From a candidate division Hyd24-12 bacterium UBA6080 (lineage in GTDB: Bacteria; Fermentibacterota; Fermentibacteria; Fermentibacterales; JCC-6), in assembly GCA_002436025.1 (NCBI GenBank), contig DIXM01000011.1, forward strand, positions 62,001 through 126,000: a DNA stretch of 64,000 bases. Reading direction: 5' to 3'. The notes beneath the pieces were generated by a model, which saw only the letters and a program-made list of their open reading frames with translations, made no database searches and was not told the DNA's origin. The position numbers were made by a program, and so were the translations under genes. Within the stretch, counting starts at the first letter, position 1. Every line of letters starts with the position of its first letter. Positions 34,665 to 43,533 of the stretch are shown here, one piece after another.

Positions 34665-35732
34665 TTGCGATCGCTTGCTCTGCATGTGGATTTTGACCTG
34701 AACAGGCCAACAGGCATAGGCAGGTACGGGCTTGAGATGGTGAGGTCGTTGGACCGCACGGGGCGCATGTCCGAGGTGTGGGTCAACCGGGATCAGGTTC
34801 GCGCCGGGCTTTTTCAGGGGCTTCAGAACGCGAAAGTGGTTCCTTTTCCCTTCCCCAGGAAGCTCTCCGAGCGCATGTTGCCCCTGCTGGCGGCCCGCCG
34901 CGGCATATCGATCGTTCACAACCCCCTGGGAGGAATGCTTCCCCCGGGCATCCCCCAGTCCGCAATGGTGCATGACATGGGTCCCTTCCTGTTTCCGGAC
35001 CAGAAGGACGCCGCCGATACCGTTGCTTGGCGTACCAGGCTTTCCCGTGTGGTAAAAAGGGCACGGGTCATAGTAACCAATTCCCGTACCACAGCCGCTG
35101 ACCTTTTAAACCTTCACCCCGAGCTGGAGGGAAGGGTTCGGATCACCTACCTGGGCGTGGACCACTTCACATGGGACCAAGGTCATGTTCCGGGCGGGAA
35201 ACACATCCTTCTCGTGGGGACAGTTGAACCAAGAAAGAATTACGAGGCCTTTGTCGGCGCGTACAGTGAGCTTGTGGCCTCTGGTTTTCAGCCGCCAGTG
35301 GCCATCATCGCCGGTGTGGACGGTTACCGGGCCGAGAGCGTTCGGCGCCTGGTGATGGCCGAAGGTCTTTCGGAAAGGGTGCTTTTCACCGGTTACCTCA
35401 ATGATGACCGCCTCAGGGAGCTCTACTCAGGGGCTGCGTGCCTTGTGCATCCCTCCCTGTACGAAGGCTTCGGGTTAACCGTTCCCGAGGCCTTTTCCTG
35501 GAACCTTCCGGTTGCCTCATCCGACCGGGGTTCACTTGGAGAGCTGTTCAAGGACTCGGTATGGTCCTTCGATCCCGGGAACCGCGAAAGCATTGCCCAG
35601 GCCATTCGTGAAGCCCTTGAAAAGGGAGTGACACACGGGCAGACCGAAGCCAGGAAAGAGGTCCACCGCCGCTACACCTGGACGAACTGCGCCGACCTGA
35701 CTGTCAGGGCGCTTCTGCCCGAGGCCACATGA
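34665..35732 (+). CDS. GT4-family glycosyltransferase
   Basis: VDFDLNRPTGIGRYGLEMVRSL at the N-terminus and MVHDMGPFLFP near residue 102 mark the mannosyltransferase-like branch of GT4. LLVGTVEPRKNYEAFV near 182 and PSLYEGFGLTVPEAFSWNLPVASSD near 263 form the donor site. The start is a TTG with GGAGG five bases upstream. Its stop overlaps the next glycosyltransferase by four bases, so the two act in one pathway. Confidence 0.86.
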   Translation: MRSLALHVDFDLNRPTGIGRYGLEMVRSLDRTGRMSEVWVNRDQVRAGLFQGLQNAKVVPFPFPRKLSERMLPLLAARRGISIVHNPLGGMLPPGIPQSAMVHDMGPFLFPDQKDAADTVAWRTRLSRVVKRARVIVTNSRTTAADLLNLHPELEGRVRITYLGVDHFTWDQGHVPGGKHILLVGTVEPRKNYEAFVGAYSELVASGFQPPVAIIAGVDGYRAESVRRLVMAEGLSERVLFTGYLNDDRLRELYSGAACLVHPSLYEGFGLTVPEAFSWNLPVASSDRGSLGELFKDSVWSFDPGNRESIAQAIREALEKGVTHGQTEARKEVHRRYTWTNCADLTVRALLPEAT

Positions 35733-37018
35733 GCCGCGTCGCCCTCTTCGGGAACACCCCCGACAGTTTTTCTCCGAATGCCGGCAATGGTGCGTGCATA
35801 GCCCGGACCGAAAGGTTCAGGTCAACCATGGAGGCCGCGGGTCATGAAGTCGTTGTCTGTTCCCCCCCGCAGACGGTCCGGCCCGGCGGTTTCGTGTCAG
35901 CGTTCCTCAGGGACAGGGGACCCTTCGACTGCATTGTCGCCATAAGCCCTTTTCCGGCCGAGGCCGTGACGCACTCTGACTGCGCGCTTCCCCTCTGGAT
36001 CGACATGAACGGCATGCATCCTGCTGAGATCCAGCTCGCAGGCACCGATGTTCACACGAACCGCCTGGAGATGTTCAGGATGCTCGCCCTGGAGCGCAGC
36101 CTGCTTGCCCGGGGGGACAGGTTTTCAGCGCCCTCGGCACGGCAGACCGACTCCGTTCTCGGGCAGTTGTTCCTGCTGGGGAGGCTTGATTGCGGTAACA
36201 GGGGTGCAAGGGTCGTGCATCCATTTCCACATTGCGCTCTTGAGGTTCCGCTCTCCCGGGGACCCGAAACGGATGCCCCCCCCAGGATCATCAGCACCGG
36301 TTCGTTCAATAGCTGGTTCGACCACACCACGCTTTTCAGGGCTCTTGAATACGTGATGGAAAGAGACTCAAAGGTCGTTTTCACCTGTTCGGGGGGCGCT
36401 GTTCCCTTCTGGAGCAGAGGCGTGGAGGAGTTCGCATCCATGACCTCATCCAGCCGCCACAGTGACCGTTACGAGCTTCGGGGCTGGGTAAGGAGGGAAG
36501 AGCTTGAAAATATCTACGATACGGCCACAGCAGCGGTCCTGGCTGACATCCCGTGCAACGAAACCCGGCTTGGAGCCAGAACGAGAATGATCGACTGGGT
36601 GTCCAGGGGAATTCCGGTGGCCTGCACAAGGGGAGCGGAAGTATCTGAAGACATGGAAAGGGCAGGCACCGCAATCGTTGTTCCCGAGGAAAGCCCCGAA
36701 GAGCTGGGTCGTGCCCTTCTGACCCTGATCACCCGGGGCGAGGTCAGGTCGGCCATTCGAAGGAACCAGATCAAGTGGTGTTCGGAAGAGGGTGATCCGG
36801 TTCGGGTCTTCCGCCCCCTTCACGACTGGTGTGCATCGCCTCTACGGTTGCTGGGAGGCATACCCTCGAACTTCGTTCCCCGACGGTTCGGTTCCCTCCG
36901 GTACAGAGCGGTTTCCTTCGTTCTGGCCGTGAGGGAAAAGGGGATATCCGAGGCTCTGGGCAGAATTGCGGCCAAACTGCCGATCCCATCGGTCAGACAG
37001 AAGAGGGAATCGCAATAG
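35729..37018 (+). CDS. Putative GT-B glycosyltransferase
   Basis: A 429-residue protein with an N-terminal Rossmann-like half (RVALFGNTPDSFSPNAGNGACIARTERF) and a C-terminal half where IISTGSFNSWFDHTTLFRALEYV and DWVSRGIPVACTRGAEVSEDM occupy the positions of the GT4 donor domain. The E-x7-E motif is not recognisable, so the assignment is weaker than for its neighbours. The ATGA overlap links it to the preceding transferase. A lysine/arginine-rich tail may touch the membrane. Confidence 0.62.
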   Translation: MSRVALFGNTPDSFSPNAGNGACIARTERFRSTMEAAGHEVVVCSPPQTVRPGGFVSAFLRDRGPFDCIVAISPFPAEAVTHSDCALPLWIDMNGMHPAEIQLAGTDVHTNRLEMFRMLALERSLLARGDRFSAPSARQTDSVLGQLFLLGRLDCGNRGARVVHPFPHCALEVPLSRGPETDAPPRIISTGSFNSWFDHTTLFRALEYVMERDSKVVFTCSGGAVPFWSRGVEEFASMTSSSRHSDRYELRGWVRREELENIYDTATAAVLADIPCNETRLGARTRMIDWVSRGIPVACTRGAEVSEDMERAGTAIVVPEESPEELGRALLTLITRGEVRSAIRRNQIKWCSEEGDPVRVFRPLHDWCASPLRLLGGIPSNFVPRRFGSLRYRAVSFVLAVREKGISEALGRIAAKLPIPSVRQKRESQ

Positions 37019-37146
37019 ACCCGTAGTCATGCCCTTCCATCAGGGAAGCCACATCATCTTTCCAGAGCATGTTCCACCGCCTGACCGCACAACAAGGAAG
37101 TACATTCCCGAAGGCAGCCGCTGGAAAACTGATGGACTGCAACGGC

Positions 37147-39048
37147 TCAGTCAATGACCACCAGCTTCGTGGTCTGCCTTATACCGGTGTGCGTGGTGAG
37201 TTGAAGCAGGTAGGTACCGCTGGGAAGACCGGCAACGGACAGGTGCCTGTCGGATGGGGAAAGGGAGGCGTTCCTCACCATCCTTCCACTCATGTCAAAG
37301 ATCATGGCCTCGATTGTCATTTCAGCGGTTCCGGGCCACTGCAGCAGAATGTTCGCGCTGGCTGGATTCGGTGAGACGAAGGCTGTGCTCACCCCCTGCG
37401 GTGGAAGCTCGAAGTCTTCGATGCCTGTCAGTATGTTGCCGCAGAGTATGTGATTGTAGGGGTCGAAGACCACCTCGACGGGCTCGAAAGAAAGCTGCCA
37501 GGTTTCACTCTGCGCCTGCTGATCGTTCCACATCACAACCAGTGTGTCTTCCGAGGCACCCTGTACCAGGAACTCCAGGGGCATCTCGAAAATCGTGGAA
37601 GTGCTCTGGGTCTGGGCGAGGTCGACGGTCAGCTCCCAGCCTGCGCCGGACGGCTGTGCGGAGTGGGTCACGTCGTATATCGGGTACCCCCATCCGTGGA
37701 TCCAGGTGTCGAAGAACCAGTCGATGTCATTCCCGGTATGGGTTTCGATGTCATTCCTGAAGTCATCGGTCCAGACCAGTCCGAACATGTGGTTCTGGAA
37801 GTAGTAGTTCAGGGTGCTGTAGAAAACGTCGTCGCCCAGCACGTAGCGAAGCATGTGAAGGACGGCCCCGGCCTTGTCGTAGGTGGTGGCGCTGAATATC
37901 TCTGCCGGGGTCGATGGCTGTGAAATGGGGAAAAGCTCTCCGCTGTTCAGGTAGGGCTTCATTATCTGGTTCACCATGTAGTCGTCGTAGGCCTCCTGGC
38001 CGTAGGTCTCCATCCACAGGGCTTCGCCCAGGGTCGCAAAACCCTCCTTCAGCCAGATTTGCTGCCATTCAGCGGGAGTGACACAGCACCCCCACCAGTG
38101 GTGAGTCATCTCGTGGGCGATTATCCAATCCCAGTTGGTGTCGCCGTTCACCGCCTGGGCCACGTGGGTCACGTGTGAAACGTGCTCCATGTCGCCCTTC
38201 GGGGTTTCCACCAGGCTGAAGCGGCAATCCCAGGGGTACTCACCGAAAAGTCCCTCAAGGTTTGCCATCATCAGATCGACGTTCACGAAGCTTCCCAGGG
38301 CGTCCTCCACATCCCACGAATAGACGTAGTAGAAGATCCTGGCGTCGGTGGAGTCGTGAAGTACCACATAGTCGCCAACGTTGAGAGCCACCAGGTAAGT
38401 GGGCATCTGCTGTTCGACCGCCCAGTGATAGGTGGCTTTGCCCTCCGAGAACTCCACCCCCGTGGAATCGCCGTTGGCAACCGCGTAATCGACCTCGTCG
38501 CACGTTATGTGAAAGTCGAAGGAAGCCTTGTCGTTCTGGTGATCCCAGCAGGGGAACATGCACTTGCCCATGTTCTGCCCCGGGGTGTAGATGCCCACCC
38601 CGATGTGATAGGTGAGCACGTTTGCGAACCAGAAACCGCCCCAGCTTTCGTGGTAGGGGCTTCCGCCATAGGAGATGAAGACCTCGGTGGTGTCTCCCGG
38701 GTTGAGTGTTTCGCCCAGGGTGATGAAGATCGAGTCCGCATCGTGGTAGAAGGACAGGGGCCCCGTGGAGTCCCAGACCGCGCCGGCCTCAAGCTGCCTG
38801 AGGTCCAGCCGGATGCTGGACACCGGCGATGCCCCGCACGCCATTAAAATCGATGTGGTACCCTCTATCTCCTCGATGTCCTCGAAGACCTCAAGCGCTA
38901 TGTCGTAGTGAAGGATGTCCACCGGGTTCTGGGGATGGTCGAATTCCTGGATGAAGGCTGCGGAAGAGATGGGACGCGCCAGGGCGGTGAAGTCGAGGTA
39001 AACCTCGGGATCGGCTGCGAAAAGGGCCAGAACCGCTAACAGTGCCAT
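37147..39048 (-). CDS. Secreted M1-family metallopeptidase with type IX-like sorting tail
   Basis: The gluzincin motif HEMTHHWWG near residue 330 and its downstream partner KEGFA about 20 residues later supply the two histidines and two glutamates of the M1 zinc site. The usual GAMEN exopeptidase motif is replaced by GDMEH, so aminopeptidase activity may be altered. A hydrophobic N-terminus directs secretion. The last 80 residues are a sorting module (SPNPASANILLQWPG ... SGTYLLQLTTHTG), as in FCB secreted proteins. AAGGAG lies just before the ATG at 39048; longer in-frame starts are rejected. Confidence 0.85.
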   Translation of the reverse strand: MALLAVLALFAADPEVYLDFTALARPISSAAFIQEFDHPQNPVDILHYDIALEVFEDIEEIEGTTSILMACGASPVSSIRLDLRQLEAGAVWDSTGPLSFYHDADSIFITLGETLNPGDTTEVFISYGGSPYHESWGGFWFANVLTYHIGVGIYTPGQNMGKCMFPCWDHQNDKASFDFHITCDEVDYAVANGDSTGVEFSEGKATYHWAVEQQMPTYLVALNVGDYVVLHDSTDARIFYYVYSWDVEDALGSFVNVDLMMANLEGLFGEYPWDCRFSLVETPKGDMEHVSHVTHVAQAVNGDTNWDWIIAHEMTHHWWGCCVTPAEWQQIWLKEGFATLGEALWMETYGQEAYDDYMVNQIMKPYLNSGELFPISQPSTPAEIFSATTYDKAGAVLHMLRYVLGDDVFYSTLNYYFQNHMFGLVWTDDFRNDIETHTGNDIDWFFDTWIHGWGYPIYDVTHSAQPSGAGWELTVDLAQTQSTSTIFEMPLEFLVQGASEDTLVVMWNDQQAQSETWQLSFEPVEVVFDPYNHILCGNILTGIEDFELPPQGVSTAFVSPNPASANILLQWPGTAEMTIEAMIFDMSGRMVRNASLSPSDRHLSVAGLPSGTYLLQLTTHTGIRQTTKLVVID

Positions 39049-39195
39049 GGTGCACTCCTTCTGATTTATCAGTAAAACACACGTCGAACTGCTACGAAAG
39101 CTATTATACAAAGGCACTGCCATGGATGCAGTTCCGCAAAGTTTACTACGTCCTGTGAACACCAGGTATTCCAGGAACGATCTCGATTTCCGGCG

Positions 39196-39224
39196 TTGAC
39201 GGGATGTGGGGTCTTCGCTATATA
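39196..39224 (+). promoter_or_regulatory. Promoter of the TetR/ABC exporter operon
   Basis: TTGACG (39196-39201), a 17-bp spacer and TATATA (39219-39224) form a strong sigma-70-like promoter. The -10 runs directly into the palindromic operator, so repressor binding would block initiation. Confidence 0.65.
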
Positions 39225-39248
39225 ACCATTTAGTTAAACCAAATAGTT
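39224..39248 (+). promoter_or_regulatory. Palindromic operator of the TetR-family regulator
   Basis: AACCATTTAG and CCAAATAGTT are inverted arms (8 of 10 matching) around a 5-bp AT-rich centre. The site lies between the -10 and the start codon at 39261, the expected place for TetR-family autorepression. Confidence 0.6.
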
Positions 39249-39260
39249 CAAGGAGAGTGT

Positions 39261-39875
39261 ATGGCTTCCAGGAGAATGGATGAGAACGTTATTCTGGACG
39301 CGGCAGCAGAGGTTTTTGCCGAAAAGGGGTTCGCCGGTGCAAGAGTGGATGAGATCGCTTCCCGCGCCGGCGTGAACAAGGCCATGCTCTACTACCGAGT
39401 TGGTGACAAGGAAGAACTCTACAGAAGAGTCGTAATCCGGGGGCAGGAAGGGTTCAGGAACGCCATGATAAGATCGCTTGCGGAAACCGATGATGCACAG
39501 GACACGTTCGGTTCAATGATCCATGGCGTGGCGGAACATGCCTTCAACAACAGAGTCCTGCCCTCCATTATTCTCAGGGAGTTTGCGGGAGGGGCTTCAA
39601 CCCTGCCTGCAGAGGCCCTCGATAACTTGAGGGAATTCACGGAGATTGTCCGTTCGACAATGACCATGGGGAGGGAAGAGGGAGCCTTCAGGGATGTGGA
39701 CACGGTTACCCTTCAGTTCCTGGTCATTGGAACGATCCTGGTACTTTCCCGGACTGTTTGTTTGAGGCGGGAACTGCTGCCCGACTCTCCGGGTCCGGTC
39801 ACTGCCGCCGAGACTGCCAACTTCCTGAAAGACATCCTTTTTCGCGGCATTTGCAGGGAAGGCTCACAACAATGA
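39261..39875 (+). CDS. TetR-family repressor of an ABC exporter operon
   Basis: The N-terminal 50 residues are a textbook TetR helix-turn-helix (ILDAAAEVFAEKGFAGARVDEIASRAGVNKAMLYYRVGDKEELY). The rest is a variable all-helical ligand domain. GGAGAG precedes the ATG. It is cotranscribed with, and overlaps by four bases, a membrane-fusion lipoprotein and four ABC genes; this gene order matches CecR-YbhGFSR of E. coli, a drug-efflux system. The ligand is probably an exported compound. Confidence 0.9.
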   Translation: MASRRMDENVILDAAAEVFAEKGFAGARVDEIASRAGVNKAMLYYRVGDKEELYRRVVIRGQEGFRNAMIRSLAETDDAQDTFGSMIHGVAEHAFNNRVLPSIILREFAGGASTLPAEALDNLREFTEIVRSTMTMGREEGAFRDVDTVTLQFLVIGTILVLSRTVCLRRELLPDSPGPVTAAETANFLKDILFRGICREGSQQ

Positions 39876-40816
39876 TAAAACTGCTTTTTGTTCTGCTCGT
39901 TTTGATGACCACTGCCTGTAATGAAGATGAGAACCTGTTTTCCGGGAGTATCGAGATTGATGAAATCCGTGTATCCGCCAGGGTGAGCGGCCAGGTTACG
40001 GAAGTCATAGTGAGAGAAGCCGACGAAGTTATACCCGGTCAACTTCTTGTGACAATTGACGATTCACAGTACCTTCTTCTCGTGGCCCGGAGCGAGGCCG
40101 CCCTGTTGGCTGCCGAGGCTGGCCTCGGCACCCTTTTGGAGGGTACCAGGACGCAGCAGATCGTCTCTGCTTCCGCTTCCGTCTCGGCGGCCCGGGCCGA
40201 TAAGATCCAGAGGGAGACGGACTTTCTGAGGGCACAACAGCTCTTTGCCGCAGGAGCCCTTTCGGAACAGAGCCTTCAATCCGCGGAGACAGCGGCTGTA
40301 GCAGCTGCATCAAGATACAATTCCGCTGTTCAGTCCTACTCCCTGGCTGCCGAGGGCGCCCGTTCGACGGAGATACTTGCCGGAGAGGCTGCTGTTGCCT
40401 CAGCTGAGGCCTCCCTTCAGATTGCCCTTAGCCAGCTGGCATGGACTGCCGTGACATCTCCCGCCGAGGGAACCGTGACAAGCATCGATGTACGTGCGGG
40501 AGAGAACATTTCCGCCGGGATGACATTGCTTGTCGTTGCCCCCCTGGATACCGTCGAGGTGGTTTTCTACCTTCCAGAACCGTTTCTTGCGCGGGTGTCC
40601 CCTGGTGTGGCGATTCAGGTCAGTGCATCGAACGGCGAGCCCGTTGAGGGAACGCTCACCCGTATCAGCGATCAGGCCGAATTCACCCCTTCCAACGTTG
40701 AGACGAGGGATGGCAGGACAAGCTTGGTCTACAGGGCGGAAGGATCAATTCCAAACCCTGGCGGCGTATTCAAAGCCGGTATGCCGGTTGACGTCCGCAT
40801 CCCGGAGAGCTTGTGA
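39872..40816 (+). CDS. HlyD/YbhG-type membrane-fusion lipoprotein
   Basis: The protein begins with a lipoprotein signal (LLVLMTTAC) and has the classic adaptor arrangement: a beta-barrel/lipoyl half-motif (VSARVSGQVTEVIVREADEVIPGQLLVTID) near residue 33, a long alpha-helical hairpin (about 75-180), the second lipoyl half (AWTAVTSPAEGTVTSIDVRAGENISAGMTL) near 190, and a C-terminal barrel. It would bridge inner-membrane ABC permeases to the outer membrane. The start overlaps the TetR stop by four bases. Lipid anchoring instead of a transmembrane helix is a variation on YbhG. Confidence 0.88.
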   Translation: MIKLLFVLLVLMTTACNEDENLFSGSIEIDEIRVSARVSGQVTEVIVREADEVIPGQLLVTIDDSQYLLLVARSEAALLAAEAGLGTLLEGTRTQQIVSASASVSAARADKIQRETDFLRAQQLFAAGALSEQSLQSAETAAVAAASRYNSAVQSYSLAAEGARSTEILAGEAAVASAEASLQIALSQLAWTAVTSPAEGTVTSIDVRAGENISAGMTLLVVAPLDTVEVVFYLPEPFLARVSPGVAIQVSASNGEPVEGTLTRISDQAEFTPSNVETRDGRTSLVYRAEGSIPNPGGVFKAGMPVDVRIPESL

Positions 40817-41724
40817 CGCCGGGCTTGGAAGCGGTTGAGGTTGCAGATCTCAGGAAGAGCTTCAAAACCGTCGAAGCAGTCAGAGGCATTTCTTTCAGTG
40901 TGGGCAAAGGTGAGGTTTTCGGTCTTGTTGGACCAGATGGAGCAGGCAAGACAACCACCATGCGCATGCTTGCTGCGGTACTCACCCCTGATTCGGGCTC
41001 TGTTTCCATCCTTGGGCTGGATTCCGTCCGCGATCGGGAAAGAATTCACGACAGGATTGCCTACATGAGCCAGCGCTTCGGCTTGTATCAGGATCTGACG
41101 GTGGTGGAAAACATGGAGTTCTACGCCGAACTTTACGGTGTATCCCGGAAAGCCCTGAAGCCATCGGTTGAGAAACTGTTGAAATGGAGTAGTCTTGCGC
41201 CTTTCAGGAACAGACCGGCGGGAAAACTTTCAGGTGGAATGAAGCAGAAACTGGGCCTTGCGTGCGCCCTTGTTCACACTCCCGAACTGCTCATTCTGGA
41301 CGAGCCCACCAACGGTGTGGATCCCGTCTCCCGCAGAGAGTTCTGGGAGCTTCTCTACAATCTCGTTAAGGAAGGTCTTGGCATCGTGCTGACAACGGCT
41401 TACCTCGATGAAGCGGAAAGGTGTCACCGCTTGGCGTTTATGGACGGCGGGTGCATAACGGCAACGGGAACTCCCGGAGAGATTGTCGATCTCATACCGG
41501 GAGGGGTTCGCAGTTTTCTCTCTAAAAGCCCCTTCGAGGATTCCCGCAAACTTGAAGAGATTCCCGGCGCTCTGTCTACAGTATTCGGGAAAGAGGTTCA
41601 CGTTATGGGTAATGTGAATTCCTCCCTCATTGAGGCCGCCCTGGGCAAAAAAGTTGATGTTCACCCTGTGAAGGCTTCGGTCGAAGATGCCTTTGTCTAC
41701 CTTTCATCGGCTTCACATGGCTGA
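40813..41724 (+). CDS. ABC exporter ATPase, first of two
   Basis: Walker A is GPDGAGKTT near residue 38, a slight variation of GxxGxGKS/T. The Q-loop is MSQRFGLYQDLTV, the signature LSGGMKQKLGLACAL, and Walker B LLILDEPTNGVDPVS. It resembles the N-terminal ATPase half of the fused YbhF; here the two halves are separate genes. GTG start, overlapping the adaptor stop. Confidence 0.92.
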   Translation: MTPGLEAVEVADLRKSFKTVEAVRGISFSVGKGEVFGLVGPDGAGKTTTMRMLAAVLTPDSGSVSILGLDSVRDRERIHDRIAYMSQRFGLYQDLTVVENMEFYAELYGVSRKALKPSVEKLLKWSSLAPFRNRPAGKLSGGMKQKLGLACALVHTPELLILDEPTNGVDPVSRREFWELLYNLVKEGLGIVLTTAYLDEAERCHRLAFMDGGCITATGTPGEIVDLIPGGVRSFLSKSPFEDSRKLEEIPGALSTVFGKEVHVMGNVNSSLIEAALGKKVDVHPVKASVEDAFVYLSSASHG

Positions 41725-42439
41725 TTTTGCAGTGGTTCTGGAGAACCTTTCAAAGAAGTTCGGCGACTTCATCGCCGTCGACCGGATCTCTCTTTCGGTT
41801 AAGAAAGGTGAGATCTTCGGCTTTCTTGGCGCCAACGGGGCCGGCAAGTCAACCACAATAAGGATGCTCTGCGGAATTCTCCGGCCCACATCGGGTAAGG
41901 GCGTTGTGGGAGGTGTCGACATCACGAAAACCCCGGAGAAGGTGAAGGATTTCATAGGCTACATGAGCCAGAAGTTTTCACTCTACGACGATCTGACCGT
42001 TGAGGAAAACCTTGATTTCTATGCCGGCATTTACCGTGTGGCGAACAGAGAGAAAGCGATAGAAACAGCCCTTCGCAGGGCCGGACTTCAGGGCATGGGG
42101 AAGAAGCTGACCGGCAGCCTTCCCGTGGGTTGGAAGCAGCAGTTGTCACTGGCAAGCGCCGTTATGCATCACCCGTCGATACTTTTCCTTGATGAACCCA
42201 CCTCCGGGGTTGATCCGAACACAAGGCGCAGGTTCTGGGAAGGTATCAGGGAAATGTCCCTGGAGGGGGTTACTGTCTTTGTAACCACCCATTACATGCT
42301 TGAAGCCGAGTACTGTGACAGAGTCTCCGTGATGAAGAGCGGCAGGGTGATCGCCCTGGGAACTCCAGAAGAGCTGAAACAGGGCGAGAAGACACTCGAG
42401 GAGGCCTTCATTTCAATGGTAAAAAGGGCGGAAGTGTGA
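41717..42439 (+). CDS. ABC exporter ATPase, second of two
   Basis: Walker A is GANGAGKST, the Q-loop region MSQKFSLYDDLTVEENL, and Walker B ILFLDEPTSGVDPNT. The signature motif is degenerate (SLPVGWKQQLSLASAV instead of LSGGxxQ), as in the second half of YbhF-type heterodimers. So one catalytic site of the dimer may be inactive. It corresponds to the C-terminal half of YbhF. The ATG at 41717 overlaps the first ATPase by eight bases. Confidence 0.9.
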   Translation: MADFAVVLENLSKKFGDFIAVDRISLSVKKGEIFGFLGANGAGKSTTIRMLCGILRPTSGKGVVGGVDITKTPEKVKDFIGYMSQKFSLYDDLTVEENLDFYAGIYRVANREKAIETALRRAGLQGMGKKLTGSLPVGWKQQLSLASAVMHHPSILFLDEPTSGVDPNTRRRFWEGIREMSLEGVTVFVTTHYMLEAEYCDRVSVMKSGRVIALGTPEELKQGEKTLEEAFISMVKRAEV

Positions 42440-43533
42440 ATCCACGAAGGATATGGGCGATTGCCGGGAAGGAGTTCCTGCACGTCCTCCGCGACCCAAG
42501 AAGCCTATCGATGGGAATCGCGATCCCGGTCTTCCTTCTTGTGCTCTTCGGCTATGGGCTCTCCCTTGACGTGAGCAACGTTCCCCTGGCGGTGTGGGAC
42601 CAGGATGATTCGGGCATCTCCAGGGAGCTGATCCGCTCCTTCGTGAATTCACAGGCCTTCAAGGCTGCGGGTTCGCTGCATTCGCACAGTGAAGTCGAGA
42701 ACGCGCTTCAAATGGGCCGAGCCACTGCTGTGCTGGTGATACCGGGGGATTACTCCGAGAAACTCCGTCGTGGCGAGAAAACCGAACTGCAGCTTCTTGT
42801 CGATGGCAGCGACTCCAACACAGCAAGGCTCGCCATGATGTACGCGGAAGGGATACTCAGAGTCGGCAGGCCAGGGCACGGGACAAGCGCAATAAGCGTG
42901 ATAAGCGCATACAACCCTGGAATGGACACCACCTGGTCCATTATCCCCGGGCTAATTGCGATCATCGTGAATGTTATCGCCGCCATGCTGACTTCGTTGT
43001 GCGTAGCACGCGAATGGGAAAACGGCACGATGGAGCAGCTTGTCTCCACCCCTGTTCGAAAGGGCGAGTTCATACTGGGCAAGCTGGTTCCATACTACTG
43101 CATCGGGGTGATCGATGTTCTCATCGCAGTTGCAATGGCGCTGCTGCTTTTCGGGGTGCCTCTCCATGGCAGCGTTGTTTCACTTGCCGTTGTCAGCGGA
43201 GTGTTCCTTCTCGGCGCTCTTTCTCTCGGCCTTCTCATTAGCATTTTTGCAGGTTCGCAGCTGCTGGCAAGTCAACTCGCCCTGGTCATCACCTTTCTTC
43301 CCGGTTTCATTCTTTCGGGCTTCGTCTACGACATTGCGGCGATGCCGCTGGTTGTGGCCGCTTTCACCAGGATCATTCCGGCGCGGTATCTGGTCTCCCT
43401 CCTCCGGGCGATTTTTCTCAAGGGTGAGTGGGGCTCGGCGCTCACTCTCGATCTTGTGCTTCTGACGGTGTTCGCCGGCGTTGTTCTTATCATGTCCCGA
43501 AAAAGGCTCAAATTGAACCTGGACGGCAGATGA
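42436..43533 (+). CDS. ABC exporter permease, YbhS-like
   Basis: An ABC-2 type permease: an N-terminal helix preceded by the conserved cytoplasmic start RRIWAIAGKEFLHVLRDPRS, a large extracytoplasmic domain of about 140 residues (about 45-165), and then five clustered helices in the last 200 residues. The motif EWENGTMEQLVSTPVRKGEFILGK near 195 is typical of ABC-2 exporters. GTG start, overlapping the upstream stop. Confidence 0.9.
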   Translation: MNPRRIWAIAGKEFLHVLRDPRSLSMGIAIPVFLLVLFGYGLSLDVSNVPLAVWDQDDSGISRELIRSFVNSQAFKAAGSLHSHSEVENALQMGRATAVLVIPGDYSEKLRRGEKTELQLLVDGSDSNTARLAMMYAEGILRVGRPGHGTSAISVISAYNPGMDTTWSIIPGLIAIIVNVIAAMLTSLCVAREWENGTMEQLVSTPVRKGEFILGKLVPYYCIGVIDVLIAVAMALLLFGVPLHGSVVSLAVVSGVFLLGALSLGLLISIFAGSQLLASQLALVITFLPGFILSGFVYDIAAMPLVVAAFTRIIPARYLVSLLRAIFLKGEWGSALTLDLVLLTVFAGVVLIMSRKRLKLNLDGR

